DNA of 64,000 bases from Massilia endophytica (GTDB lineage Bacteria; Pseudomonadota; Gammaproteobacteria; Burkholderiales; Burkholderiaceae_D): NCBI RefSeq assembly GCF_021165955.1, contig NZ_CP088952.1, positions 5,146,001 through 5,210,000 on the forward strand, read 5' to 3'. Position 1 is the stretch's first letter. Every line of letters starts with the position of its first letter. A model generated the notes under the pieces. The model did no database searches, was not told where the DNA came from, and worked only from the letters and a program-made list of their open reading frames with translations. Both the position numbers and the translations under genes were made by a program. Below are positions 1-6,886 of this stretch, piece after piece.

Positions 1-349
1 CGGCGGCGTTGTAGCCGCGGTAGCGCAGCGGCACGTCCACGTTGTCGAACAGGGAGAGGTCGGGAATCAGGTTGAAGCCCTGGAAGATGAAGCCCAGCTT
101 CTCGTTGCGCAGCTTGGAACGGGCGTTGTCGTCCATGCCCTTCACATTGATCCCGTCCAGGATGTATTCGCCGTCCGTGAATTCCTCCAGCAGGCCGGCG
201 ATGTTCAGGAAGCTGGTCTTGCCTGAGCCGGAAGGACCGGTCACGGTCACGAACTCGCCCTGCTTGACGTGGATCTCGAAGCCGCGCAGCGCGTGGGTTT
301 CGATCATGTGGGTACGATAGACTTTGCTCAGGTTGGTCATGCGCAGCAT
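1..349 (-). CDS. ABC transporter ATP-binding protein (MacB/LolD-like), 3' end cut off by window
   Basis: ATPase subunit of an ABC exporter, acting at the inner face of the cytoplasmic membrane. The reverse-strand reading starts MLRMTNLSKVYRT and has a clear Walker A, GPSGSGKT, near residue 40, followed by a Q-loop (FIFQGFNLIPDL) near residue 95. The signature motif and Walker B lie beyond the window edge. The start ATG is 23 bases downstream of the stop of the periplasmic adaptor gene at 373-1644, so the two form one transcription unit; a permease gene should follow outside the window. The family (lipoprotein/macrolide-type exporters with a separate adaptor) is known; the cargo is not readable. 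Confidence 0.93.
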   Translation of the reverse strand, partial: MLRMTNLSKVYRTHMIETHALRGFEIHVKQGEFVTVTGPSGSGKTSFLNIAGLLEEFTDGEYILDGINVKGMDDNARSKLRNEKLGFIFQGFNLIPDLSLFDNVDVPLRYRGYNAA

Positions 350-372
350 GGTGGCCTCTCTTCTTGGAAGTG

Positions 373-1644
373 TTAGTTGTTGATCGAAACGCGCGGGGCG
401 TTCTCGAAGGTTTCGGTGCCGGCGACAACCACTTTGTCGCCCTGTTTCAAACCGCTGATGATTTCGACTGCATTCACGCTGGTGGCGCCCATCTTGATCG
501 GCGTGCGCACGGCCACGCCATCCTCGACGCGGTAGGCATAGCGCCCGCCCTCGGACTCCACGAAGGGGCCGCGCGGCACGATCAGCACATTCGGCTTCTC
601 GTCGATGAGCAGGCGGGCGGACACGCGCTGGCTCTGGCGCAGGCCGTCCGGCTGCTTGCCGTCGAAACGCACGCGCGCCAGCACCTGGTTCTTCACCACT
701 TCAGGCGACAGGGCGGAGAGCTTGCCCGTGACCTGCTTGCCGTTCACCACAATCTCGGCGGTCATGCCCAGGCCCAGGTCGTTCACATAGGTTTCCGGCA
801 CTTCCAGCTCGACCTCCAGTGCGGACAGGTCCACCAGCGTCATGAGCGGCGTGTTGGCCTGCACCACACTGCGGTTGGCGACCGACAGCGTGCCGATGAA
901 ACCATCCACCGGCGCGCGCACGGTCAGCTCGTCCACGCGGCGCTGCGCGTTGGCGAGGTTCAGCTTCTGGCGCTCCATCTGCGCCAGCTTCGTTTTCAGC
1001 TCCAGCTCCACGTTGTCTTTCTCCAGCGTAGAGGCCTGGTTCGCATGCTTGGCGCGAATCTCGGCGGCTGCAACGGCGTCCTTGGCCTTTTGCAGGTCGA
1101 TCTTCGCGATGATGTCCACGTTCGACACGCTCTCGTAGCGCTGCAGCACGCGCAGCGCGGAGAGGCGTTCGATTTCGGCGGTGTCCGCGTCGCGCTGGGC
1201 CAGCAGGCGCTGCTTGCGCGCCAGGATCTGCTGGCGGCCCACTTCGGCCACCAGTTCCTGGTAAGTGGACTGTTCCTTTTTCAGTTCGTCCTGCAGGTCG
1301 GGCGACTCCAGCACGGCCAGCACGTCGCCGCGCTTCACGGTGTCGCCCGCCTTCACCTTCAGCGTCACGGTGGAAGAGGGAGCGGTCGAATACAGGGTCG
1401 GGCTGACGGCGGCGACGATGCGGCCGTTGACGGCGGCGTCGCGGATCAGCGTGCCGCGCGTGACTTCGGCAATGCGCAGGCGGGCGATGTTGACGGACTG
1501 GCTGCTGCCGGCCCAGCCGCCGTACAGATAGACGGCAGCGGCAATCAGGGCGGCGGCGCCGGCGGCGATGGCCGCATTGCGCTTGAGCTTCTGCCCCGCG
1601 GGCGCGGCAATGACTGCATCTTGATGGGATGTATCGCGAATCAT
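373..1644 (-). CDS. HlyD/MacA-family periplasmic adaptor subunit of an ABC exporter
   Basis: Membrane-fusion (adaptor) protein that links an inner-membrane ABC exporter to an outer-membrane channel. The chosen ATG gives MIRDTSHQDAV, 423 residues, with one membrane anchor at about residues 22-42. Then come a biotinyl-lipoyl-like segment (VKAGDTVKRGDVLAVLESPDL), a long alpha-helical coiled-coil hairpin (about 130-230, many Lys/Glu/Gln), the second lipoyl half (VRAPVDGFIGTL) and a beta-barrel domain. The reading frame is open upstream to 1803 but that part has no family character. Operon: the ATPase gene at 1-349 follows directly. The MutS-like gene at 1710 is divergent, leaving 65 bases for both promoters. 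Confidence 0.92.
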   Translation of the reverse strand: MIRDTSHQDAVIAAPAGQKLKRNAAIAAGAAALIAAAVYLYGGWAGSSQSVNIARLRIAEVTRGTLIRDAAVNGRIVAAVSPTLYSTAPSSTVTLKVKAGDTVKRGDVLAVLESPDLQDELKKEQSTYQELVAEVGRQQILARKQRLLAQRDADTAEIERLSALRVLQRYESVSNVDIIAKIDLQKAKDAVAAAEIRAKHANQASTLEKDNVELELKTKLAQMERQKLNLANAQRRVDELTVRAPVDGFIGTLSVANRSVVQANTPLMTLVDLSALEVELEVPETYVNDLGLGMTAEIVVNGKQVTGKLSALSPEVVKNQVLARVRFDGKQPDGLRQSQRVSARLLIDEKPNVLIVPRGPFVESEGGRYAYRVEDGVAVRTPIKMGATSVNAVEIISGLKQGDKVVVAGTETFENAPRVSINN

Positions 1645-1709
1645 GTACTTGGTCTTTTGGACAGGTGAGTGATGTCCCATCCTTATGCAGAAACCGTGCC
1701 AGCGGCTAA

Positions 1710-3254
1710 GTGCTTGATTTGGAAGGTTTCGTCCCTGCCGAAACAGGCGTCCGCCTGTCCGCCGCTGTCCGCCTGTCCGGGCCGCATCTTGATTGTTTGC
1801 CAAGGCAGCCCTATCTTCCTGTTTCCACCACTGCGGAGCATTTCTTGGACTATCCCTTCGCGCGCAGCGACATTGCGCGCTACGACGCGCTGACCGGCGC
1901 CCCCGTGATCGACGAGCAGACCTGGAAGGACATGCTGCTTGATTCCTATCTTGCGCTATTGAGCAGGGGCGTCAGCATCTTCGGCCAGCAGATGCTCTAT
2001 CACCGCCTGCGCAGCGGCGCCGCCGACGCCGGCGGGCTGCGGACGCGGCTCGCGGACAGCGCCGGACGCGCGGACATGGAACGGGCCTGCCGCCCCTTGC
2101 GCGAGGCGGACGCGGAAGTGAGCGGCACCCTGTTCGGCGAGGCACTCGCCGCCGCTCCCCGCTGGGCGGCCTGGCTGCCCGCGCTTCCAGTGTTGCTGGC
2201 CGCAAGCATCGCATGCGGGCTTCAATGGGGACTCTGGTGGATTGCTGCGCTGGGCGTATGCGCGCTGATGCTGGCCCTGCAGGCGGTCTGGCACGACCGC
2301 ATCGGCCAATGGCGGCGCGAGCTCCTTTCCCTTCGGCTGATGCTGAATGCCTGCCACGCGCTGTGGCCCGGCGACAGGGCGGCGGCCCGCCTGAGCCGCC
2401 AGCTGGCGCCTCCCGTTCTCGAACAAATGCCCCTGCTGCGCGAGTACAGCGACTGGCTCCTGCTGCGCAATGTCAGCCACTACTTCGCGAGCAGGAAGGT
2501 GGTGGCAGGCCAGCTGCCCTTCCTGCGCAGCTGCTACGTGAAGCTCGCCGCCGTCGAAGCCGACCTTGCACTGGCCCGGCATCTCGACGGCGCGGCGCGT
2601 TTCTGCTGGAGCGGGCGCGCCGATGGCCGTGAGCTGGAACTGCGCGGCCTTGTGCATCCGCTCCTGCCCGACCCGGCGCCGCTCGACCTGGCCTTGCGGG
2701 ACAAGGGCGTTTTCATCTCGGGCCAGAACGGCGTGGGCAAGAGCACTTTCCTGCGCGCCGTGGGCCTGAACGCCATTGCGGCGCGCGCTTTCGGCTTCTG
2801 CTACGCGGAGGCCGCGCGCCTGCCGGACATGCCCGTCCATTCGAGCATGCAGAGCGAGGATGCGCTGGACGAAGGCGAGAGCCTCTACATTGCCGAACTG
2901 CGGCGCGCGCGCGAACTGCTGGCGATTGCGGAAGCGGGACCTTCGCTCTTCATCGTGGACGAGATCTTCCTCGGCACGAACCATCTGGAATCCGTGTCGG
3001 CGGCCACCGCGGTCATGGAAGCGCTGGCCGCACGCGGCACGGTGCTGGTCTCTTCGCACAACCTGGTCCTGGCCTCCCTGCTCAAGGAATGGCTCACACC
3101 CGTATGCGTGGCGCAGACGGAGGACGGCCTGCGCCTGCAGCCGGGCATTCTGGGCGAGACCAACGGCTTGGCGCTGCTGGCGCAGAAAGGCTTCAGCGTG
3201 GAGATCCAGAACAAGGCGGCGCGGGTCTACAGCGAGCTGCTTGGCGCTATCTAG
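1710..3254 (+). CDS. MutS-related ATPase (stand-alone, no mismatch-recognition domain)
   Basis: A 514-residue protein with the ATPase domain of the MutS family at its C-terminal end. Walker A is GQNGVGKST near residue 338 and Walker B is LFIVDEIFLGTNHLES near residue 412; the family composite site with a conserved Asn-His follows (VSSHN). Two hydrophobic stretches near residues 155-195 look membrane-associated. The N-terminal MutS connector/mismatch-binding domains are absent, so this is not the housekeeping mismatch repair protein; comparable membrane-associated MutS-like proteins are known but functionally obscure. The start is a GTG at 1710 with a weak ribosome site, so the first residues are uncertain. 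Its stop is 2 bases from the stop of the convergent gene at 3257. Confidence 0.85.
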   Translation: MLDLEGFVPAETGVRLSAAVRLSGPHLDCLPRQPYLPVSTTAEHFLDYPFARSDIARYDALTGAPVIDEQTWKDMLLDSYLALLSRGVSIFGQQMLYHRLRSGAADAGGLRTRLADSAGRADMERACRPLREADAEVSGTLFGEALAAAPRWAAWLPALPVLLAASIACGLQWGLWWIAALGVCALMLALQAVWHDRIGQWRRELLSLRLMLNACHALWPGDRAAARLSRQLAPPVLEQMPLLREYSDWLLLRNVSHYFASRKVVAGQLPFLRSCYVKLAAVEADLALARHLDGAARFCWSGRADGRELELRGLVHPLLPDPAPLDLALRDKGVFISGQNGVGKSTFLRAVGLNAIAARAFGFCYAEAARLPDMPVHSSMQSEDALDEGESLYIAELRRARELLAIAEAGPSLFIVDEIFLGTNHLESVSAATAVMEALAARGTVLVSSHNLVLASLLKEWLTPVCVAQTEDGLRLQPGILGETNGLALLAQKGFSVEIQNKAARVYSELLGAI

Positions 3255-3256
3255 CT

Positions 3257-5065
3257 TCAGCGGGGCAGCGGCTTGTCCTTGTCGATCACCTCGCGGCAGT
3301 CGCCCCTGAAGGTGGAGTTGTCGTAGTTGGACCAGCCGTAGCTGTCCACGTAGCGCTTGTGCCGCTTGAACTGCGCGCTGAGGAAGCTCCATTCCAGGCG
3401 GTCGTCCGGATAGCGGATGTCCGCCATGTCCAGCAGGGTGTGGAACATGTTTTCCGTGGCCAGCGGCGTCTTGCGGTGCCTTGCCAGCTGTTCCACCTTG
3501 TCCGGATAGCGTTCGAGGTACTGCCCGGAGTACCACACGAAGGCGGGCACGTGGAACTCGAACTGGGTATTGTGGCCGTGGAAGGCGAGGCGGCAGCTGC
3601 CGTCGTACAGCGTCTGTCCATGGTCGGCCACATACAGCATGGCCGCTGACTGTTCCCCGCCTTTCAGCGTGGCGATCACCTGGGACAGGAACCAGTCCGT
3701 ATACAGGATGGAGTTGTCGTAGCTGTTGTTCAGCTGGGGCTTGATATCGAGGTCGGTGTAGACCGGCTTGTCGATGCCGAACAGCGAAGGCTTCCACTTG
3801 TCGAAGGACTGCGGGTGGCGCTGGCTGTAGTTCCAGTGGCTGCCGAGCGTGTGGAGCACGATCAGCTTCTTCGGCGACGGATCGGCCAGGGCATGGCGCA
3901 GCGGCTCGAACAGGATCTCGTCGAAGTTCGAGTTGTTGTTGAAGGTGCCCAGGTTCAGGAACTGGATCACGTCCGCCTCTTTCGCGAACACGGAAACAGG
4001 CGTGTCGAATTTGCCGAAGGAGATCTGGTTGGACAGCCACCAGGTCTTGAAGCCAGCCTCTTTGTAGGCGCTGACGAAGGACTTCTCGGTGAACCCGTCC
4101 TTCAGGCTTTGCATGGCCGGCTTGCGCGAGATGATGACGGGGACGGAGAGGCGCGTGGCCGCCACCGAGGTCACCACATCGCTCAGGGGCACCAGGTTCT
4201 CTTCCTGCGACAGCAGGGGATTGGTTTCGCGCTTGTATCCGTTCAGGCTCCAGCGGTCGTAGCGCGAGGATTCGCCCAGCACCAGGACCACCACCTCGGG
4301 CGCCGTGTCCGCGCTGGCCTGCTGCGCGCCGAAGCGGAAGCGGCTGCTGCGCTCGTCCAGCTCCGCCAGGTAGCGGCGCTCCTTGTAGAAATCGATGCCG
4401 CGCGCCATCAGGCCAAAGGGCCAGGAGCGGATGAAGGCGTCGAACTCCACCGGAACCTTGGCCCAGTGGGGCAGGGGAGGCAGGGTCCAGCCCGTCGCCG
4501 AGGCGGCGGGAACAGACGCTGGCTTGTCCGCGCTGGCGGACGCGGCAGCGGACACCGGCGCCTCCGGCTTCACCCCGAATTCCCAGCCGTATGCCCCCAG
4601 CGCGGCGAACAGGGCCAGCAGGCCCATGGCCACCCAGCGCGAGGAATCATGCCAGTCCAGTTCGCGCGTCTGGCGGGCTGCGCGGAAAGTGAGCACCCAC
4701 CATGCGGCAACGGCGATCATAATCGCCAGCATGCTCCACACCTTCCGGCCGAGGAACTCCATCGCCTCCCTGGGCGAGGTTTCGGCCAGGATGCCGAGGT
4801 GGTGGGTGGAAATGCCCTGGCCGTAGAACACGATCAGGTAGATCTCGGTGGGCAGGGCCATGAAGGCCGGAATCAGGAACCAGTGAAAGCGGGCAGGGCG
4901 CTTGAACAGGGCCCAGACGGCGGCCCAGGCCACGATTTCGATGCCCAGCACCTGCCAGGCCTCCGGCACCGGCTTGCCCATCGCCAGTGGAATGAAGGGC
5001 ACGGCCGACAGCGCCAGGTAGCTGAGCAGAAGAAAAAGGTGGGCGGGACGCAGCAGGAAACGCAT
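3257..5065 (-). CDS. Membrane phosphoethanolamine transferase / sulfatase-fold protein
   Basis: A 602-residue inner-membrane protein with about five transmembrane helices in residues 5-175, then a periplasmic alkaline-phosphatase-fold domain. The nucleophile motif is VLGESSRYDRWSLNGY, where phosphoethanolamine transferases of the EptA/CptA type have GET or GES; the second Ser aligns with the nucleophile. Metal-ligand motifs YVADHGQTL and FHGHNTQFEFHVPAF follow. Expected reaction: transfer of phosphoethanolamine from phosphatidylethanolamine to lipid A, core sugar or glucan; which acceptor cannot be told. The GESSR variant is nearer to CptA/OpgE-type enzymes than to EptA/MCR-type GETAR, so polymyxin resistance should not be assumed. 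Confidence 0.85.
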   Translation of the reverse strand: MRFLLRPAHLFLLLSYLALSAVPFIPLAMGKPVPEAWQVLGIEIVAWAAVWALFKRPARFHWFLIPAFMALPTEIYLIVFYGQGISTHHLGILAETSPREAMEFLGRKVWSMLAIMIAVAAWWVLTFRAARQTRELDWHDSSRWVAMGLLALFAALGAYGWEFGVKPEAPVSAAASASADKPASVPAASATGWTLPPLPHWAKVPVEFDAFIRSWPFGLMARGIDFYKERRYLAELDERSSRFRFGAQQASADTAPEVVVLVLGESSRYDRWSLNGYKRETNPLLSQEENLVPLSDVVTSVAATRLSVPVIISRKPAMQSLKDGFTEKSFVSAYKEAGFKTWWLSNQISFGKFDTPVSVFAKEADVIQFLNLGTFNNNSNFDEILFEPLRHALADPSPKKLIVLHTLGSHWNYSQRHPQSFDKWKPSLFGIDKPVYTDLDIKPQLNNSYDNSILYTDWFLSQVIATLKGGEQSAAMLYVADHGQTLYDGSCRLAFHGHNTQFEFHVPAFVWYSGQYLERYPDKVEQLARHRKTPLATENMFHTLLDMADIRYPDDRLEWSFLSAQFKRHKRYVDSYGWSNYDNSTFRGDCREVIDKDKPLPR

Positions 5066-5132
5066 ACAGGGCAGGAATCGGAAATTGCCCGCTATTATCG
5101 GCCCAATCGGCCGGCCCGCAGCTACAGCGTGG

Positions 5133-5158
5133 AAAAAATGTCCCGCGCACCGTGCGCG
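5133..5158 (-). terminator. Possible rho-independent terminator behind the parD/parE remnant
   Basis: A perfect odd-centred palindrome CGCGCACCGTGCGCG at 5144-5158 is followed, on the minus strand, by GGGACA and a run of six T (A run at 5133-5138). It lies just after the parE-remnant stop and before the transferase start at 5065. The U run is displaced five bases from the stem, so efficiency is doubtful. Confidence 0.35.
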
Positions 5159-5167
5159 ATGCGAAGT

Positions 5168-5299
5168 TCAAATCCGCCTGCATTGCCGGCGCAGCTCGTC
5201 GATGAAGCTCACCGCTCGCCGGGGATTGTCGAGGGCGATATAGTCCGCTATTTCTTCCAGATCGCTGATGGCCTGCGGTAGAAGTAGCAGACTGCGCAT
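5168..5299 (-). pseudogene. parE: Truncated ParE/RelE-superfamily toxin
   Basis: The reading frame starts MRSLLLLPQAISDLEEIADY and matches the first two helices of ParE toxins (A-DLEEI-DYIA-DNP-A). It stops after 43 residues, where the family usually runs to about 95. None of the frames beyond the stop carries the missing beta-sheet and C-terminal part, so the gene has lost its toxic core. It begins 1 base after the antitoxin stop, the normal operon arrangement. I treat it as a remnant; a functional micro-protein cannot be excluded. Confidence 0.7.
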
Positions 5300-5300
5300 T

Positions 5301-5549
5301 TCATTTGGCTGCGTCTTGCAAAGCCGCCTGGTATTTCTGCTGCAACCGGTCAAATGCCTCGTCGCCGGGCTCGGGAGTTCCGCTGTCTGCACCTTGCGCC
5401 ACGAAGTCCCGCAGCTGCCGGTCGCGCTCCTCGAGCAGGCGCAGCCCTTCGGCCACGAGGTCGTCCGCGCTGAGCGCGGGCTGGTCCTGGCATTTGCTCA
5501 CGATATAGTTGCTTAAATGATCACTAAGGGAAATGGTAAGTGTTGGCAT
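5301..5549 (-). CDS. parD: ParD-family antitoxin
   Basis: An 82-residue protein starting MPTLTISLSDHLSNYI: a ribbon-helix-helix DNA-binding N-terminus (about residues 1-45, with the family feature LSADDLVAEGLRLLEERD) and a C-terminal toxin-binding tail. ParD neutralises ParE, a gyrase inhibitor, and represses its own operon. The ORF is open further upstream but this start gives the family length. Its partner at 5168-5299 is truncated, so the antitoxin is now orphaned. A TATACT -10 candidate on the minus strand lies at 5582-5577. It is transcribed away from rpsL and shares the short promoter region. Confidence 0.85.
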   Translation of the reverse strand: MPTLTISLSDHLSNYIVSKCQDQPALSADDLVAEGLRLLEERDRQLRDFVAQGADSGTPEPGDEAFDRLQQKYQAALQDAAK

Positions 5550-5624
5550 GATGCGCTCCGCCCCGGCTTGGATCCGAGTATAACGTTTCTCCACTGGCAC
5601 CTGCTTAATTTTTCCGCAAATCCG

Positions 5625-5653
5625 TTGACCGGACCATGCGGACCGTATATACT
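5625..5653 (+). promoter_or_regulatory. Sigma-70 promoter of the str operon
   Basis: TTGACC at 5625-5630, a 17-base spacer and TATACT at 5648-5653 make a near-consensus housekeeping promoter. Transcription would begin near 5660, leaving a leader of about 155 bases before rpsL. The leader is unusually C/G-block rich near its end (5761-5781), but I could not fold it into a known riboregulator. Confidence 0.8.
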
Positions 5654-5815
5654 CGCGAGTTCTCAATTTAGTCTGCGCTTCGTTTACGCATTCGCTCAGC
5701 CGCCCCGCTGTGGGTGGCTTTTCGTGCCTGTGAGCCGGACCAGACAGAGATCGGTTTTAGCCCCCGGGCCCTGGGCCTGGGTTGTCAACGCTGTAATTTT
5801 GTTGGATTTAGAACG

Positions 5816-6199
5816 ATGCCAACCATCAATCAACTGATTCGCAAACCACGTACCGCTGCGGTCGTGAAGAGCAAATCGCCGGCACTTGAAAACTGCCCGC
5901 AAAAGCGTGGCGTGTGCACCCGTGTGTACACCACCACTCCTAAGAAGCCTAACTCGGCACTGCGTAAGGTCGCCAAGGTGCGCCTGACCAACGGTTTCGA
6001 AGTCATTTCGTACATTGGCGGTGAAGGCCACAACCTGCAGGAACACAGCGTCGTGCTGCTGCGCGGCGGTCGTGTGAAAGACTTGCCAGGTGTGCGTTAC
6101 CACATGGTCCGCGGCTCTCTGGATACCCAGGGCGTGAAAGACCGTAAGCAGGCTCGCTCGAAGTACGGTGCGAAGCGCGCTAAAGCAGCCAAGAAGTAA
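5816..6199 (+). CDS. rpsL: 30S ribosomal protein S12
   Basis: Decoding-centre protein of the small subunit. The 127-residue sequence has the invariant PKKPNSALRK loop (Lys43) and the RVKDLPGVRYH loop (Lys88, Asp89). Lys43 and Lys88 are the streptomycin-sensitive forms. The reading frame extends 34 codons upstream, but the ATG at 5816 gives the family N-terminus MPTINQL. It is the first gene of the str operon, followed by rpsG after 114 bases. The C-terminal tail RAKAAKK is a few residues longer than in Escherichia coli. Confidence 0.99.
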   Translation: MPTINQLIRKPRTAAVVKSKSPALENCPQKRGVCTRVYTTTPKKPNSALRKVAKVRLTNGFEVISYIGGEGHNLQEHSVVLLRGGRVKDLPGVRYHMVRGSLDTQGVKDRKQARSKYGAKRAKAAKK

Positions 6200-6313
6200 T
6201 TCTGCAGTTTAATTTGAGTTGAGGCGGTCGCGAGACCGAGTAAGTGGATGGTCATGATGGCCACCGCGAGTGCCAAAACAGTGGCGCTCAACTGAAGACA
6301 GGAAGGAAATAAA

Positions 6314-6784
6314 ATGCCACGTCGTCGTGAAGTACCCAAGCGCGAGATTCTGCCGGATCCAAAATTCGGCAACACCGAAGTCGCCAAATTCGTGAACGTT
6401 CTGATGCTGTCCGGTAAGAAATCGGTCGCAGAAAACATCATCTACGGTGCGTTCGACCACATCCAGCAAAAGTCCGGCAAGGACCCTCTGGAAGTGTTCG
6501 CCGCAGCGATCAACAACGCCAAGCCGCTGGTGGAAGTGAAGTCCCGCCGCGTCGGCGGCGCCAACTACCAGGTGCCTGTGGAAGTGCGTCCCGTGCGCCG
6601 CCTGGCCCTGTCCATGCGCTGGCTGCGCGAAGCTGCCAACAAGCGCAGCGAAAAATCCATGCCACAACGCCTCGGCGGTGAGCTGATGGAAGCTGCGGAA
6701 GGCCGCGGCGGCGCAATGAAGCGCCGTGACGAAGTGCACCGCATGGCTGAAGCGAACAAGGCGTTCTCGCACTTCCGCTTCTAA
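6314..6784 (+). CDS. rpsG: 30S ribosomal protein S7
   Basis: Primary 16S rRNA-binding protein that starts assembly of the 30S head. 156 residues, beginning MPRRREVPKREI, with the beta-hairpin KSRRVGGANYQVPVEVRPVRR that contacts the E site. The ribosome site is AGGAAGGAA just upstream. In E. coli S7 autoregulates the str operon through the rpsL-rpsG spacer; here that spacer is 114 bases and able to form local stems, but I could not assign an S7 site. Confidence 0.99.
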   Translation: MPRRREVPKREILPDPKFGNTEVAKFVNVLMLSGKKSVAENIIYGAFDHIQQKSGKDPLEVFAAAINNAKPLVEVKSRRVGGANYQVPVEVRPVRRLALSMRWLREAANKRSEKSMPQRLGGELMEAAEGRGGAMKRRDEVHRMAEANKAFSHFRF

Positions 6785-6792
6785 AAACTTTT

Positions 6793-6860
6793 GGCCGGCA
6801 GTGCCGGCCTTCGTTGTACGAGCCGGGCACATTTTTGAGTTGAAAATGCTGCCCGGTTTT
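6793..6860 (+). terminator. Tandem hairpins between rpsG and fusA (attenuator-like)
   Basis: First stem GGCCGGC 6793-6799 with GCCGGCC 6803-6809. Second stem CCGGGCA 6823-6829 with TGCCCGG 6850-6856, extended inside by ATTTT/AAAAT and followed by TTTT at 6857-6860. The second looks like a weak intrinsic terminator, placed to lower transcription into fusA and tuf rather than to stop it. Confidence 0.5.
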
Positions 6861-6886
6861 GTCCATTCAAAGATTTAGGATTAATT

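Noticed and set aside
1956..4040. 694-residue open frame on the minus strand across the MutS-like gene and the transferase
   Set aside because: It runs antisense or out of frame to two clear genes, is rich in Arg/Pro/Gln/His and has no family features: a GC-rich shadow.
3257..5065. MCR-type colistin resistance gene
   Set aside because: The nucleophile motif is GESSR rather than the GETAR-type seen in EptA/MCR, so acceptor and phenotype cannot be claimed.
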